Positions 1-5,263 of a DNA stretch of 5,263 nucleotides are shown piece after piece. The first letter of the stretch is position 1; each line of letters begins with the position of its first letter. Source of the stretch: Burkholderiaceae bacterium (GTDB lineage Bacteria; Pseudomonadota; Gammaproteobacteria; Burkholderiales; Burkholderiaceae_C). Under the pieces are notes generated by a model that ran no database searches, had not been told where the DNA came from, and saw only the letters and a program-made list of their open reading frames with translations. The position numbers and the translations under genes are program-made. Location of the stretch: positions 1 through 5,263 of the forward strand of contig JAIRQU010000109.1 of the NCBI GenBank assembly GCA_031256305.1, read 5' to 3'.

Positions 1-1
1 C

Positions 2-424
2 GTCTTGCCTCTGGTGGCGGGCCTGTTCGTGTTGGTGGAAGGGCTGGATAGGGTGGGCGCCATCGCGGCTTTGAACGCGCTGGTTCACGAGGCTATCGTC
101 CATTCGGTTGCCGCCGCAGCCTGGGGAAGCGCCGCCGTGGTTGCCGTGGCCTGCAATCTGATGAACAACCTGCCGGTCGGTCTGATTGCCGGCTCCGTGA
201 CGGCCAGCAACCCCTTGCCGCCACAAGTGACAGGGACGGCGCTGATCGCGGTTGATCTGGGACCCAATCTTTCGGTTACCGGCTCGCTGGCGACGATTCT
301 GTGGCTCATCGCGCTGCACAGGGAGGGCGTAGCGATTAGCGCTTGGCGTTTCCTGGGTTTGGGCTTGCTGGTCATGCCGCCAGCCCTGATCCTGGCGGTT
401 GGCGCCATGATGTTGCGTTCATGA
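2..424 (+). CDS. arsB: ArsB-family arsenite/antimonite efflux permease, C-terminal part
   Basis: This is the C-terminal 140 residues of an inner-membrane metalloid efflux permease of the ArsB / ion transporter superfamily, which exports As(III) and Sb(III). The frame is open to the left edge (codon GTC at 2-4), so the gene starts outside the window and the TTG at 5 is not a real start. Hydrophobic segments lie at roughly residues 1-14, 40-64, 78-104 and 115-138. Family hallmarks are a NNLPVGLIAG motif near residue 55 and a DLGPNLSVTGSLATILWL stretch near residues 84-101, which parallels the DLGPKITPIGSLATLLWL region I recall from E. coli ArsB. It ends with TGA at 422-424, 49 bases before the dusA start. 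No arsC or arsR is visible, so an arsenic role rests on similarity alone. A related anion or Na+/H+ antiporter of the same superfamily is the main alternative. Confidence 0.8.
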   Translation, partial: VLPLVAGLFVLVEGLDRVGAIAALNALVHEAIVHSVAAAAWGSAAVVAVACNLMNNLPVGLIAGSVTASNPLPPQVTGTALIAVDLGPNLSVTGSLATILWLIALHREGVAISAWRFLGLGLLVMPPALILAVGAMMLRS

Positions 425-473
425 CTTGTTTGCGATCCCGGAAGTTCCGCGCAGACCGCATGGACAATACGGC

Positions 474-1472
474 ATGTCTTGTCCCGATCCGCACGATTCA
501 CCCTGGCGGCTATGTGTCGCGCCGATGCTCGATTGGACGGACAAGCACTGCCGTTATCTGCACCGGCTGCTCACGCGCCGGGCGCGCCTTTATACCGAGA
601 TGGTGACTACCGGCGCGCTGTTGCACGGCGGGCTGGCGGGCGAGCGCCGCCATTTGCGCATGGATGCGTGCGAACATCCGGTCGCGCTGCAACTGGGCGG
701 CAGCGACGCGGTGGAGCTGGCCGTTTGCGCGCGCATCGGCCAACGCTGGGGCTACGATGAAATCAACCTCAATTGCGGTTGCCCCAGCGACCGGGTGCGG
801 CGCGGCGCGTTCGGCGCGTGCCTGATGTTGCAGCCGCAGTTGGTCGCCGACGGCGTGAAAGCCATGCTTGACGTAGTGACCGTTCCCGTGACCGTCAAGC
901 ACCGCATCGGTATCGACCGCAAGGAGAACTACGGTTTTGTGCGCGACTTCGTGGGCGCGGTGGCGCAGGCGGGTTGTCGCGTGTTTATCGTCCATGCGCG
1001 CAACGCCTGGCTGCAAGGCTTGTCGCCCCAGGAAAACCGCCAAATTCCGCCGCTGCGTTATGACGTGGCGTACCAGCTCAAGCGCGACTTTCCGCATCTG
1101 ACCATCGTGCTCAATGGCGGGGTGATTGACGACGCCCAGATCGCCGCGCATCTGGCCCAGGTCGATGGCGTGATGGCCGGGCGCGCGGCGTATCACCGGC
1201 CGTGGTGGCTGAGCGGCTGGGATCAGCAGTTTCTGGGCGGGCCACTCTGCCCGCTTACGGTGGACGCGGTGGAAGCCGAGATGGTCGCCTACATGCGGCG
1301 CGAGGCGCAAGAGGACGGCACGCCCTGGTCAGCCATTGCGCGCCATATGCTGGGCCTGCGCCACGGCCAGCGCGGTGCGCGCCCGTGGCGGCAGATATGG
1401 AGCGACCATCGGCTCAAAGCCCTGCCAGCCGATGCGGTTTGGGCCAAGGCGCGGGCTTGCTTGCCGGAATAA
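474..1472 (+). CDS. dusA: tRNA-dihydrouridine(20/20a) synthase DusA
   Basis: A cytoplasmic FMN enzyme that reduces uridine in the tRNA D-loop to dihydrouridine using NADPH. It has 332 residues, the usual DusA length. The N-terminal TIM barrel begins with VAPMLDWTDKHCRY (residues 15-28), then TEMVTTGALLHG (41-52) and ALQLGGSD (71-78). The motif NLNCGCPSDRV (98-108) carries the expected catalytic cysteine, Cys103. Lys142 and His174 (in FIVHAR) match FMN and substrate contacts. NGG (214-216) and GRAAYH (236-241) form the FMN phosphate site. A helical tRNA-binding domain follows, with HMLGLRHGQRGAR (291-303) typical of DusA rather than DusB or DusC. I chose ATG 474 because it leaves the normal short leader before the barrel. 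The frame is open back to 426, but only a TTG is available there. No good Shine-Dalgarno precedes 474; a GGAAG at 440-444 is too far away. It may be read through from the upstream permease gene. It converges with lldD 19 bases downstream. Confidence 0.95.
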   Translation: MSCPDPHDSPWRLCVAPMLDWTDKHCRYLHRLLTRRARLYTEMVTTGALLHGGLAGERRHLRMDACEHPVALQLGGSDAVELAVCARIGQRWGYDEINLNCGCPSDRVRRGAFGACLMLQPQLVADGVKAMLDVVTVPVTVKHRIGIDRKENYGFVRDFVGAVAQAGCRVFIVHARNAWLQGLSPQENRQIPPLRYDVAYQLKRDFPHLTIVLNGGVIDDAQIAAHLAQVDGVMAGRAAYHRPWWLSGWDQQFLGGPLCPLTVDAVEAEMVAYMRREAQEDGTPWSAIARHMLGLRHGQRGARPWRQIWSDHRLKALPADAVWAKARACLPE

Positions 1473-1491
1473 GCGCGCGCGGCGAATGGGT

Positions 1492-2661
1492 TTACGGCTG
1501 GGCGACTGGATAGGTGCCGGGCCGCAGAATGGCGCGGTCCACCTGCGTGATCTGGGTATGGCCGCAAAAAGCCATGGTGATGTCCAGTTCCTTGTGGATG
1601 ATTTGCAGCGCGCGGGTGACGCCCGCTTCGCCAAAGGCCGCCAGACCATAGACAAAGGCGCGGCCGATATAGGTTGCGCGTGCGCCCAGGGCAATGGCGC
1701 GCAGCACGTCCTGGCCGCCGCGAATGCCGCCGTCGAAGTGCACTTCGATGTCGCGGCCCGCGGCTTCGATGATGGCGGGCAGTGTCGCAATGGTGGAGGG
1801 CGCGCCGTCGAGCTGCCGCCCGCCGTGGTTGCTGACGATCAGGGCGTCGGCACCGCTTTGCGCGGCGGCGCGCGCGTCCTCGGCTTCCATGATGCCCTTG
1901 AGAATGAGCTTGCCGCCCCAGCGGCGCTTGACCCATTCCACATCGGCCCAGGACAGGCGCGGGTCGAACTGTTCGGCGGTCCAGACCGAAAGATTGCGCA
2001 GGTCCGACACGCCCTGAACGTGCCCGACCAGGTTGCCGAAGTACCGGCGCTTGGCGCCCAGCATGTGCCAGCACCAGCGCGGCTTGGTGGCCAGATTGAC
2101 CAGGTTGGCCAGCGTCGGCCTGGGCGGGGTGGACAGGCCGTTCTTGATGTCCTTGTGGCGCTGGCCCAGGATTTGCAGATCAAGCGTGAGCACCAGCGCG
2201 CCGCAGCCAGCGGCCTGGGCGCGGTCAATCAGGCGTTCCATGAAGCCGCGGTCGCGCATCATGTAGAGCTGGAACCAAAAGCCCGGCCCGGCATGTTCGG
2301 CCACGTCCTCGATGGAATTGACGCTCATGGTCGAAAGCGTGAAGGGCACGCCGAACGACCGGGCTGCGCGCGCGGCCAGGATTTCACCGTCGGCATGTTG
2401 CATTCCGGTCAGGCCCACGGGTGCCAGCGCGACCGGCATCGTCACCGGCTGGCCGATCATCGTGGCGGCAGTCGAGCGCCCATCCATGTTGACCGCGACG
2501 CGCTGACGAAACCGGATTTTTTGCAGATCGGCCTCGTTGGCGCGGTAGGTGCTCTCGGTGTAGGCGCCCGAATCGCAATAGTCATAGAACATGCGCGGCA
2601 CGCGGCGGCGGGCGATGCGGCGCAGGTCTTCGATGCAGGTGATTTTGGCAAGGTCGCTCAT
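1492..2661 (-). CDS. lldD: FMN-dependent L-lactate / 2-hydroxyacid dehydrogenase (LldD family)
   Basis: An FMN flavoprotein that oxidises an L-2-hydroxyacid, most likely L-lactate to pyruvate, passing electrons to quinone or oxygen. The 389 residues fit the family (E. coli LldD is about 396). All glycolate-oxidase-type active-site residues are present: Tyr28 (in FYDYCDSGA), Tyr133 (in QLYMMRDR), Asp161, Lys255 (in LILKGIM), and His279 and Arg282 (in SNHGGRQLD). The FMN phosphate site is DGGIRGGQD (310-318) plus GRAF (333-336). The segment around LDLQILGQRHKDIKNG (160-175) differs from the E. coli LldD loop, so glycolate, mandelate or another hydroxyacid is possible. No long membrane helix is seen. 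ATG 2661 gives MSDLAKITCIEDL, the usual N-terminus of this subgroup. ATG 2703 and TTG 2772 are in frame further upstream but add non-conserved residues. No clear Shine-Dalgarno precedes 2661. No lactate regulator or permease gene is adjacent. Confidence 0.92.
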   Translation of the reverse strand: MSDLAKITCIEDLRRIARRRVPRMFYDYCDSGAYTESTYRANEADLQKIRFRQRVAVNMDGRSTAATMIGQPVTMPVALAPVGLTGMQHADGEILAARAARSFGVPFTLSTMSVNSIEDVAEHAGPGFWFQLYMMRDRGFMERLIDRAQAAGCGALVLTLDLQILGQRHKDIKNGLSTPPRPTLANLVNLATKPRWCWHMLGAKRRYFGNLVGHVQGVSDLRNLSVWTAEQFDPRLSWADVEWVKRRWGGKLILKGIMEAEDARAAAQSGADALIVSNHGGRQLDGAPSTIATLPAIIEAAGRDIEVHFDGGIRGGQDVLRAIALGARATYIGRAFVYGLAAFGEAGVTRALQIIHKELDITMAFCGHTQITQVDRAILRPGTYPVAQP

Positions 2662-2867
2662 GAGGGGGGCCAATTTGCGTTGTACGTTGTCCTTTGGCGG
2701 CATGGCCGTAGGCAGAATCGTATCTGCTGTATTTTTGCATCTATTGAACGAGGGCGCGGCAGCAAGAAACAAATCGGCGTATGCGCCTTCGGCATCCGCG
2801 TCGTGCGCGTGGGTTGATGCAGGAAGAAAACCTCACGCGCGCCCCATGCCTCGCGCCCCTGCGCGCT

Positions 2868-3141
2868 ATGCAGGTCCTGTGGGAAGGGACCGATGCGGCC
2901 GAAAGCGGCTACGCCCGCGACATCCTGCGCGAGTCAATCTTGGGCTACTCGGCGCATTGGCATCTGGCGCAATTTGGCTTTATCACCAACCGGCGCGCGC
3001 GCCAGTTCGGTGTGGCCAACCCTTTCCGGGCGCACGGAACGCCCTGCCGTGGCTCGACGAACAGGCCAGCCTGCGCAAAAACGGCGGAACTTCTTCGAGA
3101 CGCGGGTCAACGAGTACCAGACCGGCGGGACGTTGAATTGA
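2868..3141 (+). pseudogene. nrdB: Remnant of ribonucleotide reductase small subunit (nrdB), C-terminal end, frameshifted
   Basis: This looks like the decayed C-terminal end of a class I ribonucleotide reductase beta subunit. Its homology runs through three frames. From about 2868 to 3022, one frame gives YARDILRESILGYSA and then FITNRRARQFGV, matching the YAxDxxPxGxLGxNA and FIANRRxxQxGL helices of NrdB. From 3020 to 3085, a second frame gives PFPGARNALPWLDEQASLRK, matching the NPFPWMSExxDLKK region. From 3088 to 3141, a third frame gives NFFETRVNEYQTGGTLN then TGA, matching the conserved NFFETRVxEYQTGGALSW tail that docks on NrdA. The joins lie near 3020-3025 and 3080-3088. The stop falls where Trp is usual. 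The iron ligands and tyrosyl radical site lie in the missing N-terminal part, so it cannot be active. The start of the remnant is uncertain: the frame is open back to 2781 but recognisable only from about 2868-2910. The assignment rests on remembered family motifs, not an alignment. Confidence 0.68.
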
Positions 3142-3223
3142 AACTGTTGCGCGTTCTGTGCAGGCGATAAAAGCAAGGGCTATCGGGTGTCAGGAAAGGA
3201 ATTTAACAAAACAAGATTGTCAA

Positions 3224-4024
3224 TTAACCCGGATTGGAATTTGCGCCCGCAGTTTTGCCAGAACCAAAAAGCTCGGAGTAACTGATGACTGTTTCAGGAC
3301 GATTGGGTAAATTGATAAAGATTTTATAAATCAATTCTACCAGGCCATATCCTTCACGAGAAGATATGGCACACAATTGAGCGCGCGGCAAATTGAATTG
3401 CTGTTGTACGCTCTTTAACTTCATTTCGATATTTTTGCGTTGTTCCGCACCGGGTTCCAGTTTCTCGACATTCCATTGCCGCGCCGGTTCGATCTTGTCG
3501 ACCTGGCTGACCACGAAGAGCACAGGGACGCCCCCTCTCTGCTCAGAGTGCCGGAAGAGGTCGCGGCAGATATGCAGATTCTTGTCGTAATAAGCCCGGT
3601 CATCGCCTTTGAGAACCCACAGGAAGAGGTCGAGATAACGCAACGAATCCTTATACAGATCCAGCAGGTCTTTTTCGCTCCAATCATCGGTGCTGACGCC
3701 CATGCCGGGAAAATCGACCAGCGTGATGCTGGCGCGTTCTTTCTTGGCCAGTGGAATTTCCTGGGGGTTACGTGTACAGACGTCGACCATGCCGACGTCA
3801 ACCACATCGCGGCCCAGCAGGGCATTGCACAGTGACGATTTTCCCGCGCCGGTCATGCCCACAACGCCGATTTTTGCGTCGTAATTGATAAAGTTGTCGA
3901 TGCAGTTGAACAGCTTTTCCCGTTGTCCATTAACGAATTGCCCGGAGAGGGAATTGAAAAAACTGGTAACCTGATCGAGAATGTTAAAACCATCCGGTTT
4001 TCCATTCTCTGATGAATTTGACAT
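3224..4024 (-). CDS. YfjP/YkfA/YeeP-like GTPase of genomic-island type
   Basis: A 266-residue P-loop GTPase of the Era/HSR1-like class. Its physiological role is unknown. G1 is GMTGAGKSS (56-64, Lys62). The likely G2 threonine is Thr84 in CTRNP. G3 is DFPG (104-107). G4 is SQVDK (173-177), a variant of NKxD that I also recall in the E. coli YfjP family (SQSDK). G5 is near AISS (219-222). The run RYLDLFLWVLKGDDRAYYD (129-147) closely parallels the RLDLVLWLIKADDRAL region of YfjP. A 50-residue N-terminal helical lead precedes the P-loop. The C-terminus stops about 45 residues after G5, so it seems shorter than the E. coli proteins (about 287 residues) and lacks their hydrophobic tail. ATG 4024 is preferred because AAAGGA lies 6 bases upstream; ATG 4081 is in frame with a weaker AGAGG. 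The gene is visibly more AT-rich than its neighbours, suggesting horizontal gain. Such genes in E. coli sit on CP4-type prophages beside antirestriction and toxin-antitoxin genes, none of which is seen here. Confidence 0.86.
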   Translation of the reverse strand: MSNSSENGKPDGFNILDQVTSFFNSLSGQFVNGQREKLFNCIDNFINYDAKIGVVGMTGAGKSSLCNALLGRDVVDVGMVDVCTRNPQEIPLAKKERASITLVDFPGMGVSTDDWSEKDLLDLYKDSLRYLDLFLWVLKGDDRAYYDKNLHICRDLFRHSEQRGGVPVLFVVSQVDKIEPARQWNVEKLEPGAEQRKNIEMKLKSVQQQFNLPRAQLCAISSREGYGLVELIYKIFINLPNRPETVISYSELFGSGKTAGANSNPG

Positions 4025-4034
4025 TTTGTATCCT
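4025..4034 (-). promoter_or_regulatory. Ribosome binding site deciding the GTPase start
   Basis: On the minus strand the bases before ATG 4024 read GAAAGGATACAAA. The AAAGGA core is 6 bases from the start, a normal spacing, which favours 4024 over the in-frame ATG at 4081. Confidence 0.65.
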
Positions 4035-4124
4035 TTCTGCTTGGGTTGAGAACAAAATATGTTTTTAAGGGGGATAAACATTGGACTGCCTCTAGGTGAG
4101 CTGGGCCGGAAGTTCTGACCTGCG

Positions 4125-4136
4125 CCCCTTCAGGGG
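4125..4136 (-). repeat. Small inverted repeat at the predicted 5' end of the GTPase transcript
   Basis: CCCCTTCAGGGG is a CCCC/GGGG inverted repeat around a 4-base centre. It falls just after the inferred start of transcription (about 4137). It could be a 5' stabilising hairpin or an operator half-site pair, or it may be chance. Confidence 0.3.
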
Positions 4137-4143
4137 AGAGCCA

Positions 4144-4173
4144 ATGATAGTTGAAGTGGAGTTGCATAGTCAA
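4144..4173 (-). promoter_or_regulatory. Putative sigma-70 promoter of the GTPase gene
   Basis: On the minus strand a -35 box TTGACT (4168-4173) is followed after 18 bases by a -10 box TATCAT (4144-4149). Each matches the consensus at 5 of 6 positions. Transcription would begin near 4137, giving a leader of about 113 bases before ATG 4024. The position is right for independent transcription of the GTPase after argF. This rests on pattern only. Confidence 0.5.
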
Positions 4174-4200
4174 GCCCCAATCAACGCCAAAACAAGCACA

Positions 4201-4246
4201 TTTACAATACTTTACATTTCTTATTTTCCAGCAATAAATATTTACA
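4201..4246. repeat. AT-rich patch with three TTTACA repeats and a palindrome
   Basis: TTTACA occurs at 4201, 4211 and 4241. The last two extend to TTTACATTT. TAAATATTTA at 4235-4244 is a perfect 10-base palindrome. The patch lies upstream of the putative GTPase promoter. It could be an UP-like or silencer-binding AT tract, or simply foreign low-GC DNA. Confidence 0.45.
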
Positions 4247-4386
4247 TTTTGTTAATATATTCTGGTGGCAGGCGCGTCATGCGCCATCCCTGCACCTGAA
4301 AGAGGGGTGGAGCTTTACTCGCGCCCATACAACTACCTCACGCGCACTGCATGCGCATGAACTTGCGTCGAAACGGTCTGTTGCCA

Positions 4387-4417
4387 GTGTGTCAGCTAGC
4401 GCGTTGCCGCGTCACAC
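4387..4417 (-). terminator. Possible hairpin overlapping the argF stop codon
   Basis: On the minus strand GTGTG (4413-4417) can pair with CACAC (4387-4391), enclosing an inner CGCG-GCAA-CGCG hairpin (4400-4411) at the argF stop. The outer arm needs an asymmetric internal loop and no T-run follows, so this is not a classic intrinsic terminator. No better terminator was found after argF. Confidence 0.2.
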
Positions 4418-5263
4418 TTCATGGGCGCTGCGGCCCAGCAACAGATACTCCATGAGCGCCTTCTGCACGTGCAATCTGTTTTCAGCCTCGTCCCATACCA
4501 CGGACTGTGGGCCGTCGATGACTTGGGCGCTGACTTCTTCGCCGCGGTGCGCGGGCAAACAGTGCATAAACAAGGCGTCGGGCCTGGCCACAGCCATCAT
4601 GGCGGGGGTGACGCACCAGTTGGCAAAGGCCGTGCGGCGCGCCTGGCTTTCGGCTTCGTAGCCCATGCTGGTCCACACGTCGGTAGTTACCAGGTCGGCG
4701 CCCTGGCACGCCTGCATCGGGTCAGCGCAGTTTTGCCAACCGTGTGTTTCGTGAGCGTTTTCGTCCAACGCGGCCAGTTGGCTGTCCACCTCATAGCCGC
4801 GCGGGGTGGACACGCGCAGGGTAAAGCCCAGCAGCCCGGCCGCTTGCGCCCAGGTGTTAGCCATGTTGTTACCGTCGCCGATCCAGGCCACGGTCTTGCC
4901 CTGGATTGAACCGCGTTGCTCGATGAAGGTAAAGATGTCGGCCATGATCTGGCAGGGGTGGTATTCGTTGGTCAGACCATTGATGACCGGCACGCGGGAA
5001 AACTGGGCAAAGCGCGTCAGGCGCGCCTGCTCGAAAGTGCGGATCATCACCAGATCGACCATGCGGCTGATGACGCGGGCGGTGTCCTCGATCGGTTCGC
5101 TGCGGCCCAGTTGGCTGTCGCCACTGGTCAGATGCACCACGCTGCCGCCGAGCTGATACATGCCCGCCTCGAAGCTCACGCGGGTGCGCGTGCTGGCCTT
5201 CTCGAAGATCAGCGCCAGCGTGCGGTCGGCCAGGGTGTGGTGCTTTTCGTAGGCTTTGAATTT
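4412..5263 (-). CDS. argF: Ornithine carbamoyltransferase ArgF, N-terminus beyond the window
   Basis: A cytoplasmic enzyme of arginine synthesis that transfers the carbamoyl group from carbamoyl phosphate to ornithine to give citrulline. 283 residues are visible. The frame is open to the right edge, so about 25-30 N-terminal residues are missing; the ATG/GTG codons near 5160-5179 lie inside the protein. The carbamoyl-phosphate motif is STRTR (5180-5194), preceded by IFEK and followed by SFEAGMYQLGG. HPCQ (4949-4960) is the conserved HPxQ site. WIGDGNNMANTW begins the ornithine-binding domain. DVWTSMG holds the ornithine-closing SMG loop (4661-4669), and HCLPAHRGEEV carries the HCLP motif (4553-4564). 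These distinguish it from aspartate carbamoyltransferase. The C-terminus ALMEYLLLG with a short tail is normal. GC content matches the core genes on the left. The GTPase gene follows on the same strand after 387 bases, too far to be clearly co-transcribed. Confidence 0.96.
   Translation of the reverse strand, partial: KFKAYEKHHTLADRTLALIFEKASTRTRVSFEAGMYQLGGSVVHLTSGDSQLGRSEPIEDTARVISRMVDLVMIRTFEQARLTRFAQFSRVPVINGLTNEYHPCQIMADIFTFIEQRGSIQGKTVAWIGDGNNMANTWAQAAGLLGFTLRVSTPRGYEVDSQLAALDENAHETHGWQNCADPMQACQGADLVTTDVWTSMGYEAESQARRTAFANWCVTPAMMAVARPDALFMHCLPAHRGEEVSAQVIDGPQSVVWDEAENRLHVQKALMEYLLLGRSAHEV

Larger units (their letters stand above)
4025..4411. other. Non-coding spacer between the GTPase gene and argF
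   Basis: A 387-base spacer with no convincing gene. The part next to the GTPase (about 4025-4190) holds its leader and putative promoter. The middle (about 4190-4262) is strongly AT-rich, with three TTTACA copies and a 10-base palindrome. The part next to argF (about 4263-4411) returns to higher GC, with short hairpins at 4271-4285 (GGCGC/GCGCC) and 4387-4417. No tRNA, integrase site or transposon end was recognised. Confidence 0.6.

Noticed and set aside
85..501. Long minus-strand open frame opposite the ArsB-like gene and dusA start
   Set aside because: It is the antisense shadow of GC-rich coding sequence; its basic, low-complexity product matches no family I recognise.
510..1310. Long minus-strand open frame opposite dusA
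   Set aside because: It is antisense to a clearly conserved enzyme and has no recognisable motif.
2678..2690. Direct repeat CGTTGTACGTTGT just upstream of lldD as a possible regulator site
   Set aside because: It is short, imperfect as a palindrome, and unlike any operator I can name with confidence; chance is likely.
1336..2817. Long plus-strand open frame (493 codons) through the lldD region
   Set aside because: It lies wholly antisense to lldD, which has all its catalytic residues. The plus-strand product is Gly/Ala/Arg/His-rich with no domain, as expected from high-GC third-position bias.
2781..3170. A small intact gene of 129 codons
   Set aside because: Only its middle (about 2868-3022) resembles a protein family. 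NrdB homology then jumps to the other two frames, so it is better read as a broken gene.
3195..3223. TTGACA on the minus strand (3218-3223) as a promoter after the GTPase gene
   Set aside because: No acceptable -10 box lies 16-18 bases downstream, and no minus-strand gene follows before lldD.
3201..3226. AT-rich imperfect inverted repeat (TTAACAA / TTGTCAATTAA) as a GTPase terminator or attachment site
   Set aside because: It pairs only with bulges, has no GC stem plus T-run, and no matching copy was found on the other side of the GTPase gene.
4271..4285. GGCGC/GCGCC hairpin as the argF terminator
   Set aside because: The stem is only five pairs, no T-run follows on the minus strand, and it lies about 130 bases past the stop; not distinguishable from chance in GC-rich DNA.

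Overview
The window looks like a chromosomal segment of a high-GC betaproteobacterium, probably Burkholderiales (Alcaligenaceae- or Bordetella-like). The evidence is the GC-rich codon use, the DusA and ArgF sequence types, and an FMN lactate dehydrogenase of a form I associate with that order. The genus assignment is inference, since no taxonomic marker gene is present.

Layout, left to right. (1) Bases 2-424, plus strand: C-terminal end of an ArsB-type arsenite permease, cut by the window edge. (2) 474-1472, plus: dusA, the tRNA dihydrouridine synthase, complete. (3) 1492-2661, minus: an FMN-dependent L-lactate / 2-hydroxyacid dehydrogenase (lldD type), complete and convergent with dusA across 19 bases. 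(4) About 2868-3141, plus: debris matching the C-terminal end of a ribonucleotide reductase small subunit (nrdB), spread over three reading frames with no N-terminal part. (5) 3224-4024, minus: an AT-richer gene for a YfjP/YkfA/YeeP-like GTPase of the type found on genomic islands, with a good ribosome binding site and a plausible sigma-70 promoter. (6) 4025-4411: non-coding spacer with a strongly AT-rich patch. (7) 4412-5263, minus: argF (ornithine carbamoyltransferase), lacking only its N-terminus beyond the right edge.

The metabolic genes (tRNA modification, lactate oxidation, arginine synthesis, metalloid efflux) are ordinary core or near-core functions and do not form one pathway. The unusual part is about 2.87-4.26 kb. 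There a broken nrdB tail lies beside an AT-rich orphan GTPase and an AT-rich spacer, all between GC-rich housekeeping genes. I read this as a small insertion/deletion scar with foreign DNA (inference). I saw no integrase, transposase, tRNA, CRISPR array or clear attachment repeats, and I do not claim a complete new defence or mobile system.
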